Assembly: GCA_934168005.1 (NCBI GenBank)
Contig: CAKPMN010000003.1
Span: 5,070-69,069, forward strand
Direction: 5' to 3'
Length of the DNA stretch: 64,000 nucleotides
From: an uncultured Bacilli bacterium
GTDB lineage: Bacteria > Bacillota_I > Bacilli_A > RF39 > UBA660
The notes under the pieces: model-generated
What the model was told of the DNA's origin: nothing
Seen by the model: only the letters and a program-made list of their open reading frames with translations
The model's database searches: none
Program-made: the position numbers and the translations under genes
Shown here: in pieces, positions 19,035 to 28,526 of the stretch
Numbering within the stretch: position 1 is the first letter of the stretch
How the letters are laid out: each line of letters starts with the position of its first letter

Positions 19035-20042
19035 ATGGTAAAATCAACAAATGATAAAACATTAGATCAAGTTTTGGCTGATATAGAAAAACAATTTGGT
19101 AAAGGTTCAGTTATGAAGTTAGGTGATCATGAACATAGAGAAATAGATGTTATCCCTAGTGGGTCTTTATCTTTAGATATAGCTTTAGGAATAGGTGGAT
19201 ATCCAAAAGGAAGAATTATAGAAATATATGGTCCAGAATCAAGTGGTAAAACTACTTTTGCACTTCATGCAATTGCAGAAGCCCAAAAAAAAGGTGGAAG
19301 AGCGGCGTTCATTGATGCAGAACATGCACTAGATCCACAATATGCTGCTAAGATAGGCGTTAATATAGATGAGTTATTATTATCTCAACCTGACAATGGG
19401 GAGCAAGCTTTAGAGATATGTGAGGCATTAGTTCGTAGTGGCGCCATTAGTGTAATAGTAATTGACTCAGTAGCTGCTTTAGTTCCACAAGCTGAAATTG
19501 AAGGTGAAATGGGAGATTCTCATGTTGGACTTCAAGCAAGACTTATGAGCCAAGCTTTGCGAAAACTTTCTGGAATTATTAATAAAACAAATACTATAGC
19601 AATCTTTATAAATCAGTTAAGAGAAAAAGTTGGAGTTATGTTTGGTAATCCTGAAGTAACACCAGGTGGACGTGCGTTAAAATTTTATTCTTCTATAAGA
19701 CTTGAAATTAGACGTTCTGAACAAATCAAAGCTGGTACTGATATAGTTGGTAATAAAACAAGTATTAAAGTTGTAAAAAATAAAATGGCTCCACCTTTTA
19801 AATCATGTTCTGTAGATATTATGTATGGTGAAGGTGTATCTAAAGAAGGCGAAATAGTTGATATTGCAAGTGATATTGGAGCTTTAGAAAAAAGCGGCGC
19901 TTGGTATGCTTATAATGGCGAAAAACTAGGTCAAGGAAAAGAAAATGTTAAAGAACTTTTAAGAAAAAATACAGCTTTAAAAGATGAACTTGAAGAAAAG
20001 ATTCGTAATCATTATGAATTAATAAATAAGAAAGAATCATAG
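19035..20042 (+). CDS. recA: recombinase RecA
   Basis: Forms filaments on single-stranded DNA, carries out strand exchange and triggers LexA self-cleavage. 335 residues with Walker [10 protein letters not shown], the DALDPQYA-like region EHALDPQYA, Walker [11 protein letters not shown], loop L2 region [16 protein letters not shown] and the typical C-terminal domain. AGGAGG precedes the ATG. Own promoter and LexA-type box indicate SOS control. Confidence 0.98.
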   Translation: MVKSTNDKTLDQVLADIEKQFGKGSVMKLGDHEHREIDVIPSGSLSLDIALGIGGYPKGRIIEIYGPESSGKTTFALHAIAEAQKKGGRAAFIDAEHALDPQYAAKIGVNIDELLLSQPDNGEQALEICEALVRSGAISVIVIDSVAALVPQAEIEGEMGDSHVGLQARLMSQALRKLSGIINKTNTIAIFINQLREKVGVMFGNPEVTPGGRALKFYSSIRLEIRRSEQIKAGTDIVGNKTSIKVVKNKMAPPFKSCSVDIMYGEGVSKEGEIVDIASDIGALEKSGAWYAYNGEKLGQGKENVKELLRKNTALKDELEEKIRNHYELINKKES

Positions 20043-20045
20043 TAG

Positions 20046-20069
20046 AAAAACGGGAAACCGTTTTTTTCT
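20046..20069 (+). terminator. terminator after recA
   Basis: AAAACGG / CCGTTTT stem with a GAAA tetraloop and T-run. Confidence 0.88.
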
Positions 20070-20156
20070 TGATTTATAGAATGATAAATGTTAAAATTGA
20101 ATTAGTAAAGATAATTTTGTTACTTTATGTATTATATATAGAAATGGAGTGATTTT

Positions 20157-21710
20157 ATGGAAAATATGATTTTCTCCATTCTGCTAGTCCTAATGGGATT
20201 ATTTATTGGAATTATTTTAATTACAATTATAAATTATGTTAGAGAACTTTCAGCAACACGAAAAGCAGACAAGATAATTGAAACTGCTAAATTGGAAGCT
20301 GATAAAATTAAACGTGATAACATGCTAGAGTGTAAAGAAGAAGCACATCGCATGAAGGTTGAGTTGGATAAGGAAATTAAAGAAAGAAAATCAGAAATAA
20401 AAGATTCTGAAGAACGTTTACTTACTCGTGAAGCAAGTATGGATCGTAGAGATCAAATTCTTCAAAACCGTGAGGAAATGTTAGAAGAAAAAGAAAATAA
20501 TTTAATTTCAAATCAAAAGACTGTCCAATTAGAACAAGCTGAAGTGGAAAAAATAAAACAAGAACAAGTTGATTTACTAGGAAAAATAGCTGGTTATACT
20601 AAAGAACAAGCTAAGGATCTCGTTTTAAAACGAGTTGAAGAAATGATGAACTTAGAGTTAGCTGCTTATATTAAAGAACGTGAATCTGTGGCTAAGATAG
20701 AGGCAGATAAACAAGCTAAGAGTTTACTTATTTCATGCATGCAAAAATATGCGAGTGATGTTGCTAATGAGCAAACTGTAACTGTAGTGACATTACCAAA
20801 CGATGAAATGAAGGGTCGTATTATTGGACGTGAAGGTAGAAATATACGTACAATAGAGGCTGTAACAGGTGTTGATTTAATAATTGATGATACACCAGAA
20901 GCTATTGTACTTTCTTCATTTGATCCTTTTAGAAGAGAAATAGCTAAAGTTACAATTGAAACTTTAATTAAAGATGGACGTATTCATCCAACGCGTATTG
21001 AAGAAATATATGATAAAGTTTCAAAAGATATGAATGCAAAACTTAGGGAGTATGGTGAATCAGCACTATTTGAACTTGGAATAACTAAGGTAGATAGTGA
21101 ATTAGTTGAACTTATTGGTAGATTACACTTCCGTACAAGTTTTGGTCAAAATGCTTTGATGCATTCTATAGAAGTAGCACAACTTTCTGGTTTAATAGCT
21201 GCTGAGGTTGGGGAAAATGTTGCTCTTGCTAAAAGGGCTGGTTTATTACATGATATAGGAAAAGCTGTTGATCATGAAATAGAAGGAAGTCATGTCACAA
21301 TAGGTTCTGAATTAGCTAGAAAATATAAGGAAAATGATGTTGTTATAAATGCTATTGAATCTCATCATGGTGATGCTGAGGCTACATCTTTTATATCTGT
21401 TATAGTAGCTATCGCTGATGCTTTATCTGCATCTCGTCCAGGAGCTAGAAGTGATTCATTAGAAAACTATGTAAAACGTTTACAAGACTTAGAAGCCATA
21501 GCTAATGGTATTAAAGGTGTAGATAAATCATATGCTGTTCAAGCAGGACGTGAAATTCGTGTGGTTGTAAAACCTGAAGAAATAGATGATTTAGGAAGCT
21601 ATAAAGTAGCTCGTGATATAAAAACAGAAATAGAAAATAACTTACAATATCCTGGAACAATTAAGGTTACAGTCATAAGAGAAGTTAGAGCACAAGAAGA
21701 AGCTAAATAG
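20157..21710 (+). CDS. rny: ribonuclease Y
   Basis: Membrane-anchored endoribonuclease that starts mRNA decay in Firmicutes. 517 residues: N-terminal membrane helix (about residues 4-26), a long coiled coil to about residue 200, a KH domain ([21 protein letters not shown]), and an HD hydrolase domain with [12 protein letters not shown] and ESHHGD, ending near the conserved [10 protein letters not shown]. Full length. GGAGTGAT precedes the ATG. The order recA-rny is as in Bacillus. Confidence 0.97.
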   Translation: MENMIFSILLVLMGLFIGIILITIINYVRELSATRKADKIIETAKLEADKIKRDNMLECKEEAHRMKVELDKEIKERKSEIKDSEERLLTREASMDRRDQILQNREEMLEEKENNLISNQKTVQLEQAEVEKIKQEQVDLLGKIAGYTKEQAKDLVLKRVEEMMNLELAAYIKERESVAKIEADKQAKSLLISCMQKYASDVANEQTVTVVTLPNDEMKGRIIGREGRNIRTIEAVTGVDLIIDDTPEAIVLSSFDPFRREIAKVTIETLIKDGRIHPTRIEEIYDKVSKDMNAKLREYGESALFELGITKVDSELVELIGRLHFRTSFGQNALMHSIEVAQLSGLIAAEVGENVALAKRAGLLHDIGKAVDHEIEGSHVTIGSELARKYKENDVVINAIESHHGDAEATSFISVIVAIADALSASRPGARSDSLENYVKRLQDLEAIANGIKGVDKSYAVQAGREIRVVVKPEEIDDLGSYKVARDIKTEIENNLQYPGTIKVTVIREVRAQEEAK

Positions 21711-21721
21711 CTTCTTTTTTC
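21696..21721 (+). terminator. terminator overlapping the rny stop codon
   Basis: AAGAAGCT (21697-21704) pairs with AGCTTCTT (21709-21716), followed by T-run. Confidence 0.8.
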
Positions 21722-21737
21722 GTTTAATATGTCTAGT

Positions 21738-21747
21738 TTTGTCGAAA
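21738..21747 (+). promoter_or_regulatory. Spo0A box upstream of the spoIIA-type operon
   Basis: TTTGTCGAAA contains the full Spo0A recognition sequence TTGTCGAA. It lies 50 bases before the SpoIIAA-like gene and overlaps a -35-like TTGTCG, as at Spo0A-activated promoters such as spoIIG. No convincing -10 could be fixed downstream. Confidence 0.7.
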
Positions 21748-21797
21748 CTATTTTTAAGTATTAAAAAAAGTGATAGAGTATAGAAAAGAGGTGATAT

Positions 21798-22142
21798 ATG
21801 TTAAAGATAAGTCAAGAATTTCGTCATGGAATTTTATTTATTAGATTAAGTGGTAAATTGACTGCTAAAGAAAGCCCTTATTTTCATGAAATGGTAATTG
21901 ATAAAATAAAGGAAAATGGAATTCGTAGTGTTGTCTTTAATATTTATGGTTTAGAAGATATAGATTTGAAAGGGGTTCATGATTTTTATTATGCTTATGA
22001 GCTATGTAATGCCAATTTAGGTAAAGTTTTGTTATGTGAAGTTTATAGCTCTTGTTTTTCAACGTTAAGAAAAAATAGATTATTTCAATATATTGATGTT
22101 GTAAGAAGTGAACTTGATGCATTTTCATTTATTAGAATATAG
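21798..22142 (+). CDS. SpoIIAA-like STAS domain protein, phosphorylation site lost
   Basis: 114-residue STAS protein directly before the sporulation sigma gene, the place of the anti-anti-sigma factor SpoIIAA. It aligns end to end with SpoIIAA (LFIRLSGKLTAKESPYFHEM; NIYGLEDIDLKGVHDFYYA). Where SpoIIAA has D-S-S-G, with the serine phosphorylated by SpoIIAB, this protein reads D-L-K-G, so the phosphorylatable serine is absent. The gene for the partner SpoIIAB, normally between the two, is missing. The protein may therefore work by another mechanism, for example by direct contact with the sigma factor or another partner. AGAGGTGAT precedes the ATG. Spo0A box upstream. Confidence 0.8.
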   Translation: MLKISQEFRHGILFIRLSGKLTAKESPYFHEMVIDKIKENGIRSVVFNIYGLEDIDLKGVHDFYYAYELCNANLGKVLLCEVYSSCFSTLRKNRLFQYIDVVRSELDAFSFIRI

Positions 22143-22151
22143 GAGATATTT

Positions 22152-22805
22152 ATGGACAATAACTTTATATTAAAGTATAGTAAGCTTATTTATTCTTTAA
22201 CGCATTATTTTGAATTTTATAATAATAAAGAAGATTTATATCAGGCTGGATGTGTTGGGCTTATACAAGCATATCAAAATTTTGATGAAAGTTATGGTGT
22301 TAAGTTTTCTACTTATGCTTATTCTTATATATTAGGTGAGATGAAAAAATTAGTAAGATTAGATAAAGGCATAAAGGTTAGCAAAAGTTTATATCAATTA
22401 AATTCAAAAATTGATAAAGTTAGAAGTGTTTTATCTCAAAAACTTATGAGAGATCCAACAATGGATGAAATAGCAAACTTTTTAGATGTTGATGTTTCTT
22501 TAGTTAATGAAGCAGTTTTAGTTAGTAATAGTTTACTTTGTTTAGATAAACCAATTGAAATGGATGAGTCTAGTGTTTTATTAGCAGATGTAATAGCCTC
22601 TAATGAAATGGATTTTAATACTAGATTAGCATTAAAAGAAGAACTTTCTAATTTATCTTTTGAAGAAAAAGAATTAGTATTAAAACGTTTTATAGAATCG
22701 AAAACTCAAAGTGAGGTTGCATCGTCAATTGGTGTTTCACAAGGTAAAATATCTAGAATGGAGAATAAAATAAAAGAAAAAATTAAAACAAGATTAGTAG
22801 CATAA
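22152..22805 (+). CDS. sigF: sporulation sigma factor, sigma-F/G type
   Basis: RNA polymerase sigma factor of the forespore group, 217 residues against about 255 in Bacillus sigma-F. Region 2 is clear (EDLYQAGCVGLIQAYQNFDE, then VKFSTYAYSYILGEMKKLVR), region 3 contains KVSKSLYQLNSKI, and region 4 ends in a helix-turn-helix (SEVASSIGVSQGKISRMENK). The N-terminus is about 25-30 residues shorter than usual. Its operon position after a SpoIIAA-like gene says sigma-F; sequence alone does not separate F from G. No SpoIIAB gene precedes it. GGAGAT lies before the ATG. Confidence 0.88.
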   Translation: MDNNFILKYSKLIYSLTHYFEFYNNKEDLYQAGCVGLIQAYQNFDESYGVKFSTYAYSYILGEMKKLVRLDKGIKVSKSLYQLNSKIDKVRSVLSQKLMRDPTMDEIANFLDVDVSLVNEAVLVSNSLLCLDKPIEMDESSVLLADVIASNEMDFNTRLALKEELSNLSFEEKELVLKRFIESKTQSEVASSIGVSQGKISRMENKIKEKIKTRLVA

Positions 22806-22829
22806 AAGTAGAAAATTTCTACTTTTTTT
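22804..22829 (+). terminator. terminator after the sigma gene
   Basis: AAGTAGAAA / TTTCTACTT stem with T-run, directly abutting the spoVAC promoter. Confidence 0.85.
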
Positions 22830-22858
22830 GTATGATATTTTTAAATCATTCCATAATA
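22830..22858 (+). promoter_or_regulatory. sigma-G-like promoter of spoVAC-D-E
   Basis: GTATG (22830-22834), 17-bp spacer, CATAATA (22852-22858): an exact match to GHATR / CATNNTA. Confidence 0.75.
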
Positions 22859-22874
22859 TTTTTAGGAGGATTTT

Positions 22875-23321
22875 ATGGAAAAAGTTAGATATCAGAAATT
22901 AGTTAAAAAATATAAACCAAAAGAAAATAGATTGTTTAATGCGATGATTGCTTTTTTTGTTGGGGGAATAATGGGTGTAATAGGAGAGTTACTTGTGGAA
23001 TTTTATGTTAACATATTGGAAATTTCAACTAAGGAAGCTGGTACTTTTATGATAATAACACTTATATTTATAGGTTGTTTGTTTACTTGTTTAGGCTTTT
23101 TTGACAAATGGGTTCATTTTGCTAAGGCGGGATTATTTGTTCCTATAACTGGATTTGCTCATGCGATGATGAGCGCTAGTTTGGATTATAGAAAAGAAGG
23201 ATTAGTTACTGGTCTTGGAGCAAATATGTTTAAATTGACAGGTTCTGTTATTGTATTTGGTGTAGTTGCGGCTTATGTATTTGGTATTATAAGAATCTTA
23301 CTATTTGGAGGTGCCGTATGA
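22875..23321 (+). CDS. spoVAC: stage V sporulation protein AC
   Basis: Membrane protein of the channel that moves Ca-dipicolinate into the forespore and out at germination. 148 residues with four membrane segments; the N-terminal YQKLVKKYKPKENRLFNAM and GLFVPITGFAHAMMSASLDYR motifs are typical. AGGAGG precedes the ATG; the 3' end overlaps spoVAD by 4 bases. Forespore expression is suggested by the promoter upstream. Confidence 0.96.
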   Translation: MEKVRYQKLVKKYKPKENRLFNAMIAFFVGGIMGVIGELLVEFYVNILEISTKEAGTFMIITLIFIGCLFTCLGFFDKWVHFAKAGLFVPITGFAHAMMSASLDYRKEGLVTGLGANMFKLTGSVIVFGVVAAYVFGIIRILLFGGAV

Positions 23322-24307
23322 CATTTAAATATAACAATGTTTATGTTGAAGATACTGCTTTAGTTGCTGGACCATATGAAAAAAAAGGGCCTCTTCAATC
23401 TTATTTTGATATGAGTTACGATGATTTAAAAATGGGAGAAAAAACTTGGGAGGATGCTGAAAGTAGAATATTAGAAGAAAGTGTAGATATATTACTTTTA
23501 AAATGTCATAAAAAAAATACTGATGTTGACTTATTGATAGCAGGAGATTTGCTTTCGCAAATTGTTTCATCATCTTATGCTGCTACAAGACTTGGAATAC
23601 CTTTTTTTGGAATTTATAATGCTTGTGCTACTAGTGTTGAGGGAATTATATTAGCTTCTAATATGATAGAGGCCAATCAAATTAAAAATGCAGTTGTATC
23701 TGTTTCATCTCATAATAATGCAGCAGAGAAACAATTTAGATATCCTGTTGAATATGGTGGACCTAAGCCTAAGACTACTACTTTTACAACTACAGGTGGA
23801 GCATCAATTCTTTTAAGTAGTGAACTTTCTAGTATAAGAGTTGAAAGTGGTACGGTTGGAACTCCTATTGATATGGGAATAAAGGACGCTTATAATATGG
23901 GAGCTGTAATGGCCCCTGCATGTGCTGAAGTGTTATATAAACATTTAAAAGATACATCAAGAGAAGTTGGATATTATGACATGATATTTAGTGGAGATCT
24001 AGGTATTTATGGTAAAAAAATATTTAAAGATTATATGAAATTAGAATATGCAATTGATCTTAAAAATTATGATGATACTGCTTGTATGATTTTTGATATT
24101 GATTCTCAAAGTGTTTATGCTGGAGGATCAGGTCCTGCTTGTTTACCTTTAGTTAGTTATGGATATGTATTTTCACTTATGAAGAAAAAGGAATTGAAAA
24201 GGGTTTTATTGATTGCTACTGGTGCATTGATGTCATCAGCTATGGTTAATGAAAAACATACTATTCCTGCTATAGCTCATGCAATTAGTTTGGAGGTGGT
24301 AGAATGA
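23318..24307 (+). CDS. spoVAD: stage V sporulation protein AD
   Basis: Dipicolinate-binding component of the SpoVA complex, with a thiolase-like fold. 329 residues; conserved stretches YEKKGPLQSYFD, GIYNACATSVEG, SSHNNAAEKQFRYPVEYG and GGSGPACLPL are present. It overlaps spoVAC and spoVAE by 4 bases each, a tight three-gene operon. Confidence 0.97.
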   Translation: MTFKYNNVYVEDTALVAGPYEKKGPLQSYFDMSYDDLKMGEKTWEDAESRILEESVDILLLKCHKKNTDVDLLIAGDLLSQIVSSSYAATRLGIPFFGIYNACATSVEGIILASNMIEANQIKNAVVSVSSHNNAAEKQFRYPVEYGGPKPKTTTFTTTGGASILLSSELSSIRVESGTVGTPIDMGIKDAYNMGAVMAPACAEVLYKHLKDTSREVGYYDMIFSGDLGIYGKKIFKDYMKLEYAIDLKNYDDTACMIFDIDSQSVYAGGSGPACLPLVSYGYVFSLMKKKELKRVLLIATGALMSSAMVNEKHTIPAIAHAISLEVVE

Positions 24308-24654
24308 TTTATTTAAATTCATTCTTAGCTGCTGGTATTATTTGTTTAATAGGTCAGATTATACTTGATAACACAACTTTTACAGCAGGTCATGTAACTA
24401 CTTTATTTGTTGTTATAGGAGCTTTCTTAGATACCTTTAGTATTTATGATAAAATTGTATTATGGGCTGGAGGTGGAGCTTTAGTCCCAATTACAAGTTT
24501 TGGTCATTTATTAATTCATGGTGCATTAGAGAAAGCAAATGAATTTGGTTTGATTGGTCTTCTTATGGGAATGTTTGATTTAACATCATCTGGAATAATA
24601 TCTGCAATTGTTATTTCATTCTTTTTATGTTTTATTTTTTCTCCTAAAGATTAA
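24304..24654 (+). CDS. spoVAE: stage V sporulation protein AE (AEb type)
   Basis: Small membrane component of the dipicolinate channel, 116 residues with three to four membrane segments; GGGALVPITSFGHLLIHGA is the family signature, similar to SpoVAC. The operon is limited to C, D and E; spoVAA, AB, AEa and AF are not here, as in many anaerobic spore formers. Confidence 0.95.
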   Translation: MIYLNSFLAAGIICLIGQIILDNTTFTAGHVTTLFVVIGAFLDTFSIYDKIVLWAGGGALVPITSFGHLLIHGALEKANEFGLIGLLMGMFDLTSSGIISAIVISFFLCFIFSPKD

Positions 24655-24680
24655 TATAGAGTATTCTATATTTTTTTTAT
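24653..24680 (+). terminator. terminator after spoVAE
   Basis: AATATAGA / TCTATATT stem with 4-base loop and T-run. Confidence 0.75.
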
Positions 24681-24741
24681 TTTTTCTTGACATATATAAT
24701 GGTTATGTTTATAATTATGGGGAAGTAAAGAGAGGTTTATT

Positions 24742-25101
24742 ATGTCAGTGATTAAAGTAACATCAAAGATAAAAAATCTAATTAATGATGAAGAAGAAGT
24801 TTATGTTGGAAATGCTTTATTTCATAGTGACAAAATAAATTATAATGACTCTTTAGCTTCTTATGAAATTAGAATTTTACCTAAAAAAATTGTTTTAAAG
24901 AAAACCAGAAAAGATGGGGTTTCTTTGATATTTTGTTTTATAGAAAATGAAAAGACTGATGTTTTACTTAAAGAAAATGAAATGCATCTTTCTATACCGC
25001 TATATACTTCTTCTATTAACTTAGAAGATGGTAAAATAGAAATTTCTTATTTGTTGAATGATACTGAAAAATTTTCTTTTCAATTTCAGTATGAAATGTA
25101 G
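24742..25101 (+). CDS. DUF1934/YwiB-like protein
   Basis: 119-residue beta-rich protein, apparently a lipocalin-like barrel. The pattern (SYEIRILPKKIVLKKTRKDG, then IPLYTSSINLEDGKIEISYLL, shown in parts) and the location just before argS match B. subtilis ywiB (DUF1934), although sequence similarity is weak by eye. AGAGGT lies before the ATG. Function unknown; likely cotranscribed with argS, 8 bases downstream. Confidence 0.7.
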   Translation: MSVIKVTSKIKNLINDEEEVYVGNALFHSDKINYNDSLASYEIRILPKKIVLKKTRKDGVSLIFCFIENEKTDVLLKENEMHLSIPLYTSSINLEDGKIEISYLLNDTEKFSFQFQYEM

Positions 25102-25109
25102 GTGATTAA

Positions 25110-26798
25110 ATGATTACATCTTTATTGGAAGAAAAGTTAAAGGAAGTAATAAAAGATATAGATGATATTAAAGTTATTATATCTAATAGACCTGATTTAT
25201 GTGACTATCAGTTTGACGGTGCTTTTAAATTGGCCAAAGTTTTACATAAAGCTCCTATGGAAATAGCTTCAGATATAGTTGATTCTATTAATTCTATGAG
25301 TGATTTTGATGATTACTTTAAAAATGTAGAAGCTTGTAATCCTGGGTTTGTTAATATGACATTGAGTGATAGATTTATTAATGAACAGTTGAATTTAATG
25401 ATTAAAAATGATAAATTTAATTTAAAAAAATTAGATCATGTTGATACTTATGTTATAGACTATGGTGGACCTAATATAGCTAAACCATTACATGTTGGTC
25501 ATATGCGTCCTGCTATAGTTGGAGAATCAATAAAAAGAATTATTAAATATGTTGGTCATAATGTTATTAGTGATGTTCATTTTGGTGATTTTGGACTTCA
25601 AATAGGTCAAGTAATTTATGGTCTTCAAATGAAAAATATATCTATAGATGATGTTACTATGGATGATTTAAATGAGATATATCCTTATATGAGTAAGTTT
25701 TGTAAAGAAGATGATGATATAAAGGAAAAATGTGCTTCAATAACTAAGATGCTACAAGATGGGGATGCATTATATGAGAAGTATTACAAAAAAATATTTG
25801 AATTATCTAGTAATGATATAAAAAGAATATATAAGTATTTAGATGTTGATTTTGATTTGTGGTATGGTGAGATGTCTTCTAGAAAATATATACCTTATGT
25901 TGAAGATATTTTAAATAAAAAAAATTTAGCTACAATTAGTGATGGGGCAATGGTTGTTGATGTTAGTGATTCATCTGACAGTAAAGAAATACCACCTTTA
26001 ATATTTAAAAAGAGTAATGGTGCTTATTTGTATGGCTCTACTGATATGGCTACAATTTATCAAAGGGAGATTGATTATAAACCTGATTATATCTTATATG
26101 TAGCTGATTTAAGACAATCTCTACATTTTAAACAGGTATTTAGAGCTAGCTTAAAATCAGGAATAACTGATGCTTCACTAGAACATTTAGGATTTGGCAC
26201 TATAAATGGTGTTGATGGTAAACCTTATAAAACAAGAAGTGGTGAAACTCCAAAGCTTTCTTCTTTATTTGAAGAAATAAAAGAAATACTCATTTCTAAT
26301 CGTGAACAAAATCAAAATATGAGTGATGCTGATTTACGTATTTTAGTAAACGCAATTATAAAGTTTGCTGATTTACAGAATAACCGTGAAAAAGATTATA
26401 TTTTTGATATAAAGAAATTTAGCGAAGTTGTTGGAAAAACAGGACCTTATGTTTTGTATACAACTCTTCGTATTTCTAAAATACTTGAAAATGAAAAGAT
26501 AGATAATACTTTAATAACAGGTGATATTTATAATATACAAGATCGTAATTTACGTCTTAAGTTATTAGAGTTTAATGACACTGTTTTATCTAGCTTTTCT
26601 AATAGACTTCCAAGTATAATTGCTTCATATATATATGAATTATGTATGCTTTTAAACACTTTTTACCAAAATAATCATATAAATGGTATAGAGGAAATGG
26701 ATAAGAAAAGCAACTGGCTTAATGTATTAAAACTTTCTCATGGAATTTTAGTAGATTTATTAAATCTTTTAGGTATGGAAATTCCATCAATTATGTAA
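25110..26798 (+). CDS. argS: arginyl-tRNA synthetase
   Basis: Class I synthetase charging tRNA-Arg, 562 residues. The N-terminal Add-1 domain (about 1-110) is followed by DYGGPNIAKPLHVGHMRPA with the HIGH motif as HVGH, and a C-terminal DALR anticodon-binding domain (KTGPYVLYTTLRI). As in many ArgRS, the KMSKS loop is degenerate. AGGTGAT precedes the ATG. Between the ywiB-like gene and rpoE, the order conserved in Bacillus. Confidence 0.97.
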   Translation: MITSLLEEKLKEVIKDIDDIKVIISNRPDLCDYQFDGAFKLAKVLHKAPMEIASDIVDSINSMSDFDDYFKNVEACNPGFVNMTLSDRFINEQLNLMIKNDKFNLKKLDHVDTYVIDYGGPNIAKPLHVGHMRPAIVGESIKRIIKYVGHNVISDVHFGDFGLQIGQVIYGLQMKNISIDDVTMDDLNEIYPYMSKFCKEDDDIKEKCASITKMLQDGDALYEKYYKKIFELSSNDIKRIYKYLDVDFDLWYGEMSSRKYIPYVEDILNKKNLATISDGAMVVDVSDSSDSKEIPPLIFKKSNGAYLYGSTDMATIYQREIDYKPDYILYVADLRQSLHFKQVFRASLKSGITDASLEHLGFGTINGVDGKPYKTRSGETPKLSSLFEEIKEILISNREQNQNMSDADLRILVNAIIKFADLQNNREKDYIFDIKKFSEVVGKTGPYVLYTTLRISKILENEKIDNTLITGDIYNIQDRNLRLKLLEFNDTVLSSFSNRLPSIIASYIYELCMLLNTFYQNNHINGIEEMDKKSNWLNVLKLSHGILVDLLNLLGMEIPSIM

Positions 26799-26826
26799 TA
26801 TCAATATTAATTTTTAGGAGGAAAAT

Positions 26827-27270
26827 ATGAAATTAAAAGATATGAAATTAGAGGAGTTAGAACTTATGTCATATACTGATATAACATATATGATTTTAAA
26901 AGAAAATAAAAAGACTATGAATACTCCAACAATTTTTAAGGAAATTTGTAATTTACTTGATTATAGTGAAGATGAATATGTTGCTAAAATAGGTGACTAT
27001 TATACTTCTCTAACTATGGATAAACGTTTTATTCTTTTAGATAATAATGAATGGGATATTCGTGATAATCATTCTGTAGAATTAGTATTAGATGAAGAAG
27101 ATGATGAAGAGGTAGAACCAACTGATGATGAAGAAAACATGGATTCTGAATTTGAAGATGATATGGAAGAAGATTTAGATAATGTTGATTCTATTGATGA
27201 TGATTTAGATACTTCTGATATAGATGATTTAGCTATTGTTACAGATGATGAATTAGAAGAAGACAATTAA
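26827..27270 (+). CDS. rpoE: RNA polymerase delta subunit
   Basis: Accessory subunit of Gram-positive RNA polymerase that speeds recycling and alters promoter selectivity. 147 residues: folded HARE winged helix at about 14-80 (SYTDITYMILKENKKTMNTP, DKRFILLDNNEWDIRD) and a disordered Asp/Glu tail from about residue 88, typical of the family. AGGAGG precedes the ATG. Confidence 0.95.
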   Translation: MKLKDMKLEELELMSYTDITYMILKENKKTMNTPTIFKEICNLLDYSEDEYVAKIGDYYTSLTMDKRFILLDNNEWDIRDNHSVELVLDEEDDEEVEPTDDEENMDSEFEDDMEEDLDNVDSIDDDLDTSDIDDLAIVTDDELEEDN

Positions 27271-27293
27271 GCTCTTAATGAGCTTTTTTTGTA
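27268..27293 (+). terminator. terminator after rpoE
   Basis: AAGCTC / GAGCTT stem with T-run. Confidence 0.85.
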
Positions 27294-27334
27294 TGAATTT
27301 TTCATAAAAACTTATACTATAAAAAGGTGATGAT

Positions 27335-27838
27335 ATGTACTATATTAATATCTTTTTTATATATTCTATATTAGGTTTTATTGTTGAAACTTTTTTTGTA
27401 CCAATGGAAAGTGGGATATTATATGGCCCTTGGACTATTGTATATGGATTTGGTATGACTTTTATTTATTTAGTTTATGATAAGTTTTTGCATAAATTTA
27501 AATGCAGATATTTATATTTATTTTTAATTTCGTTTGTATTTTTACCTATTTTTGAGATAATAGGAGGCAATATTATAGAAAAATTATTTGGGGTTATATA
27601 TTGGGATTATGAGATAGAATTATTTAGTATTGGTAAATACACTTCATTATTTATGGCTCTTTTATGGGGAATATCATCAGTTATAACATTTTATTTTATA
27701 AGGGATTTTTTAGATAAAATTGTAAAAAAAATACCCAAGTTTATTACTTGGATAGTCATTATATTATTTATTATTGATATTGTATGTTCACTTATTTTTA
27801 AATCTAAGTTAATTTCTTTCTTTAAAATACTCTTCTAA
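27335..27838 (+). CDS. CmpB-like (ABC_trans_CmpB) membrane protein
   Basis: 167 residues with five hydrophobic segments. The N-terminal FIYSILGFIVETFFV and the GILYGPWTIVYGFG motif are characteristic of the putative ABC-transporter type IV (CmpB) family of Firmicutes, whose function is not known. AAGGTGATG precedes the ATG. Its 3' end overlaps the convergent vanY-type gene by 30 bases. Confidence 0.8.
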   Translation: MYYINIFFIYSILGFIVETFFVPMESGILYGPWTIVYGFGMTFIYLVYDKFLHKFKCRYLYLFLISFVFLPIFEIIGGNIIEKLFGVIYWDYEIELFSIGKYTSLFMALLWGISSVITFYFIRDFLDKIVKKIPKFITWIVIILFIIDIVCSLIFKSKLISFFKILF

Positions 27839-28480
27839 AGTTATATTCTTATTGTGTATTTGTTCTGCTATATCTTTACCAACATATCTATAGTGCCATG
27901 GTTCGTATTTAAATCCTGTTATGTTTTCTTTTCCTTTAGGATATCTTAATATAAATCCATACTTATAAGCATTATCCTTCATCCATTTAAATTCTTCTGT
28001 CTCTTCAAATAGGTTATAGTCTTTATTTGATCCCATAACGTCTATTGCAAGACCTGTTTGATGTTCAGAATGACCTGCTTTTGCACTGCAGTTTAAAGCA
28101 TATTTTTTTGAATATTCTTTTATATAATTCTTAAATAGTGTTTCTTGATAATTATAACTTCTATATGCCGAAACTATTTTAATTGATAGTTTTTTCTTTT
28201 TAGCTTGTTTTACTAATTGTTCAAAGGCCTCTTTTGCTTCTTTTCTTAAATATTTATTATCGTTTGAATATGATGTATCTAATTTTACTAATTCTGGAAT
28301 ATAATCTCTTTTTAGTTTATTGTTTTTATTTACTAACACTAAGATACTTTCTGGTTTTTCAACAATTTTGACATTATGATAAAATTTATTATCATTCATA
28401 TTTATATCTTTTGTATAAAATAAAAGTATTAATATAGAAAGTACTATATAATATGCTTTTTTAAATGTTTCTTTTTTCAT
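27809..28480 (-). CDS. D,D-carboxypeptidase, VanY/LdcB type, copy 1
   Basis: Zinc peptidase that trims D-alanine from cell-wall stem peptides. 223 residues: basic start and one membrane anchor (about residues 9-22), then the peptidase M15 domain with SAYRSYNYQE, the zinc motif SEHQTGLAIDV (S-x-H-x2-G-x-A-x-D) and EPWHYRYVG. The start at 28480 was chosen for AGGTGATT just upstream; an ATG at 28555 lacks one. First of three tandem paralogues on the minus strand; each has its own short upstream gap. Confidence 0.9.
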   Translation of the reverse strand: MKKETFKKAYYIVLSILILLFYTKDINMNDNKFYHNVKIVEKPESILVLVNKNNKLKRDYIPELVKLDTSYSNDNKYLRKEAKEAFEQLVKQAKKKKLSIKIVSAYRSYNYQETLFKNYIKEYSKKYALNCSAKAGHSEHQTGLAIDVMGSNKDYNLFEETEEFKWMKDNAYKYGFILRYPKGKENITGFKYEPWHYRYVGKDIAEQIHNKNITLEEYFKERN

Positions 28481-28526
28481 AGAATCACCTATAAAATTAT
28501 ATGAAAAAAGAATACTTTTGTGTATT

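Noticed and set aside
27069..27266. Ser-rich minus-strand frame in rpoE
   Set aside because: Antisense reading of the acidic Asp/Glu tail; low complexity.
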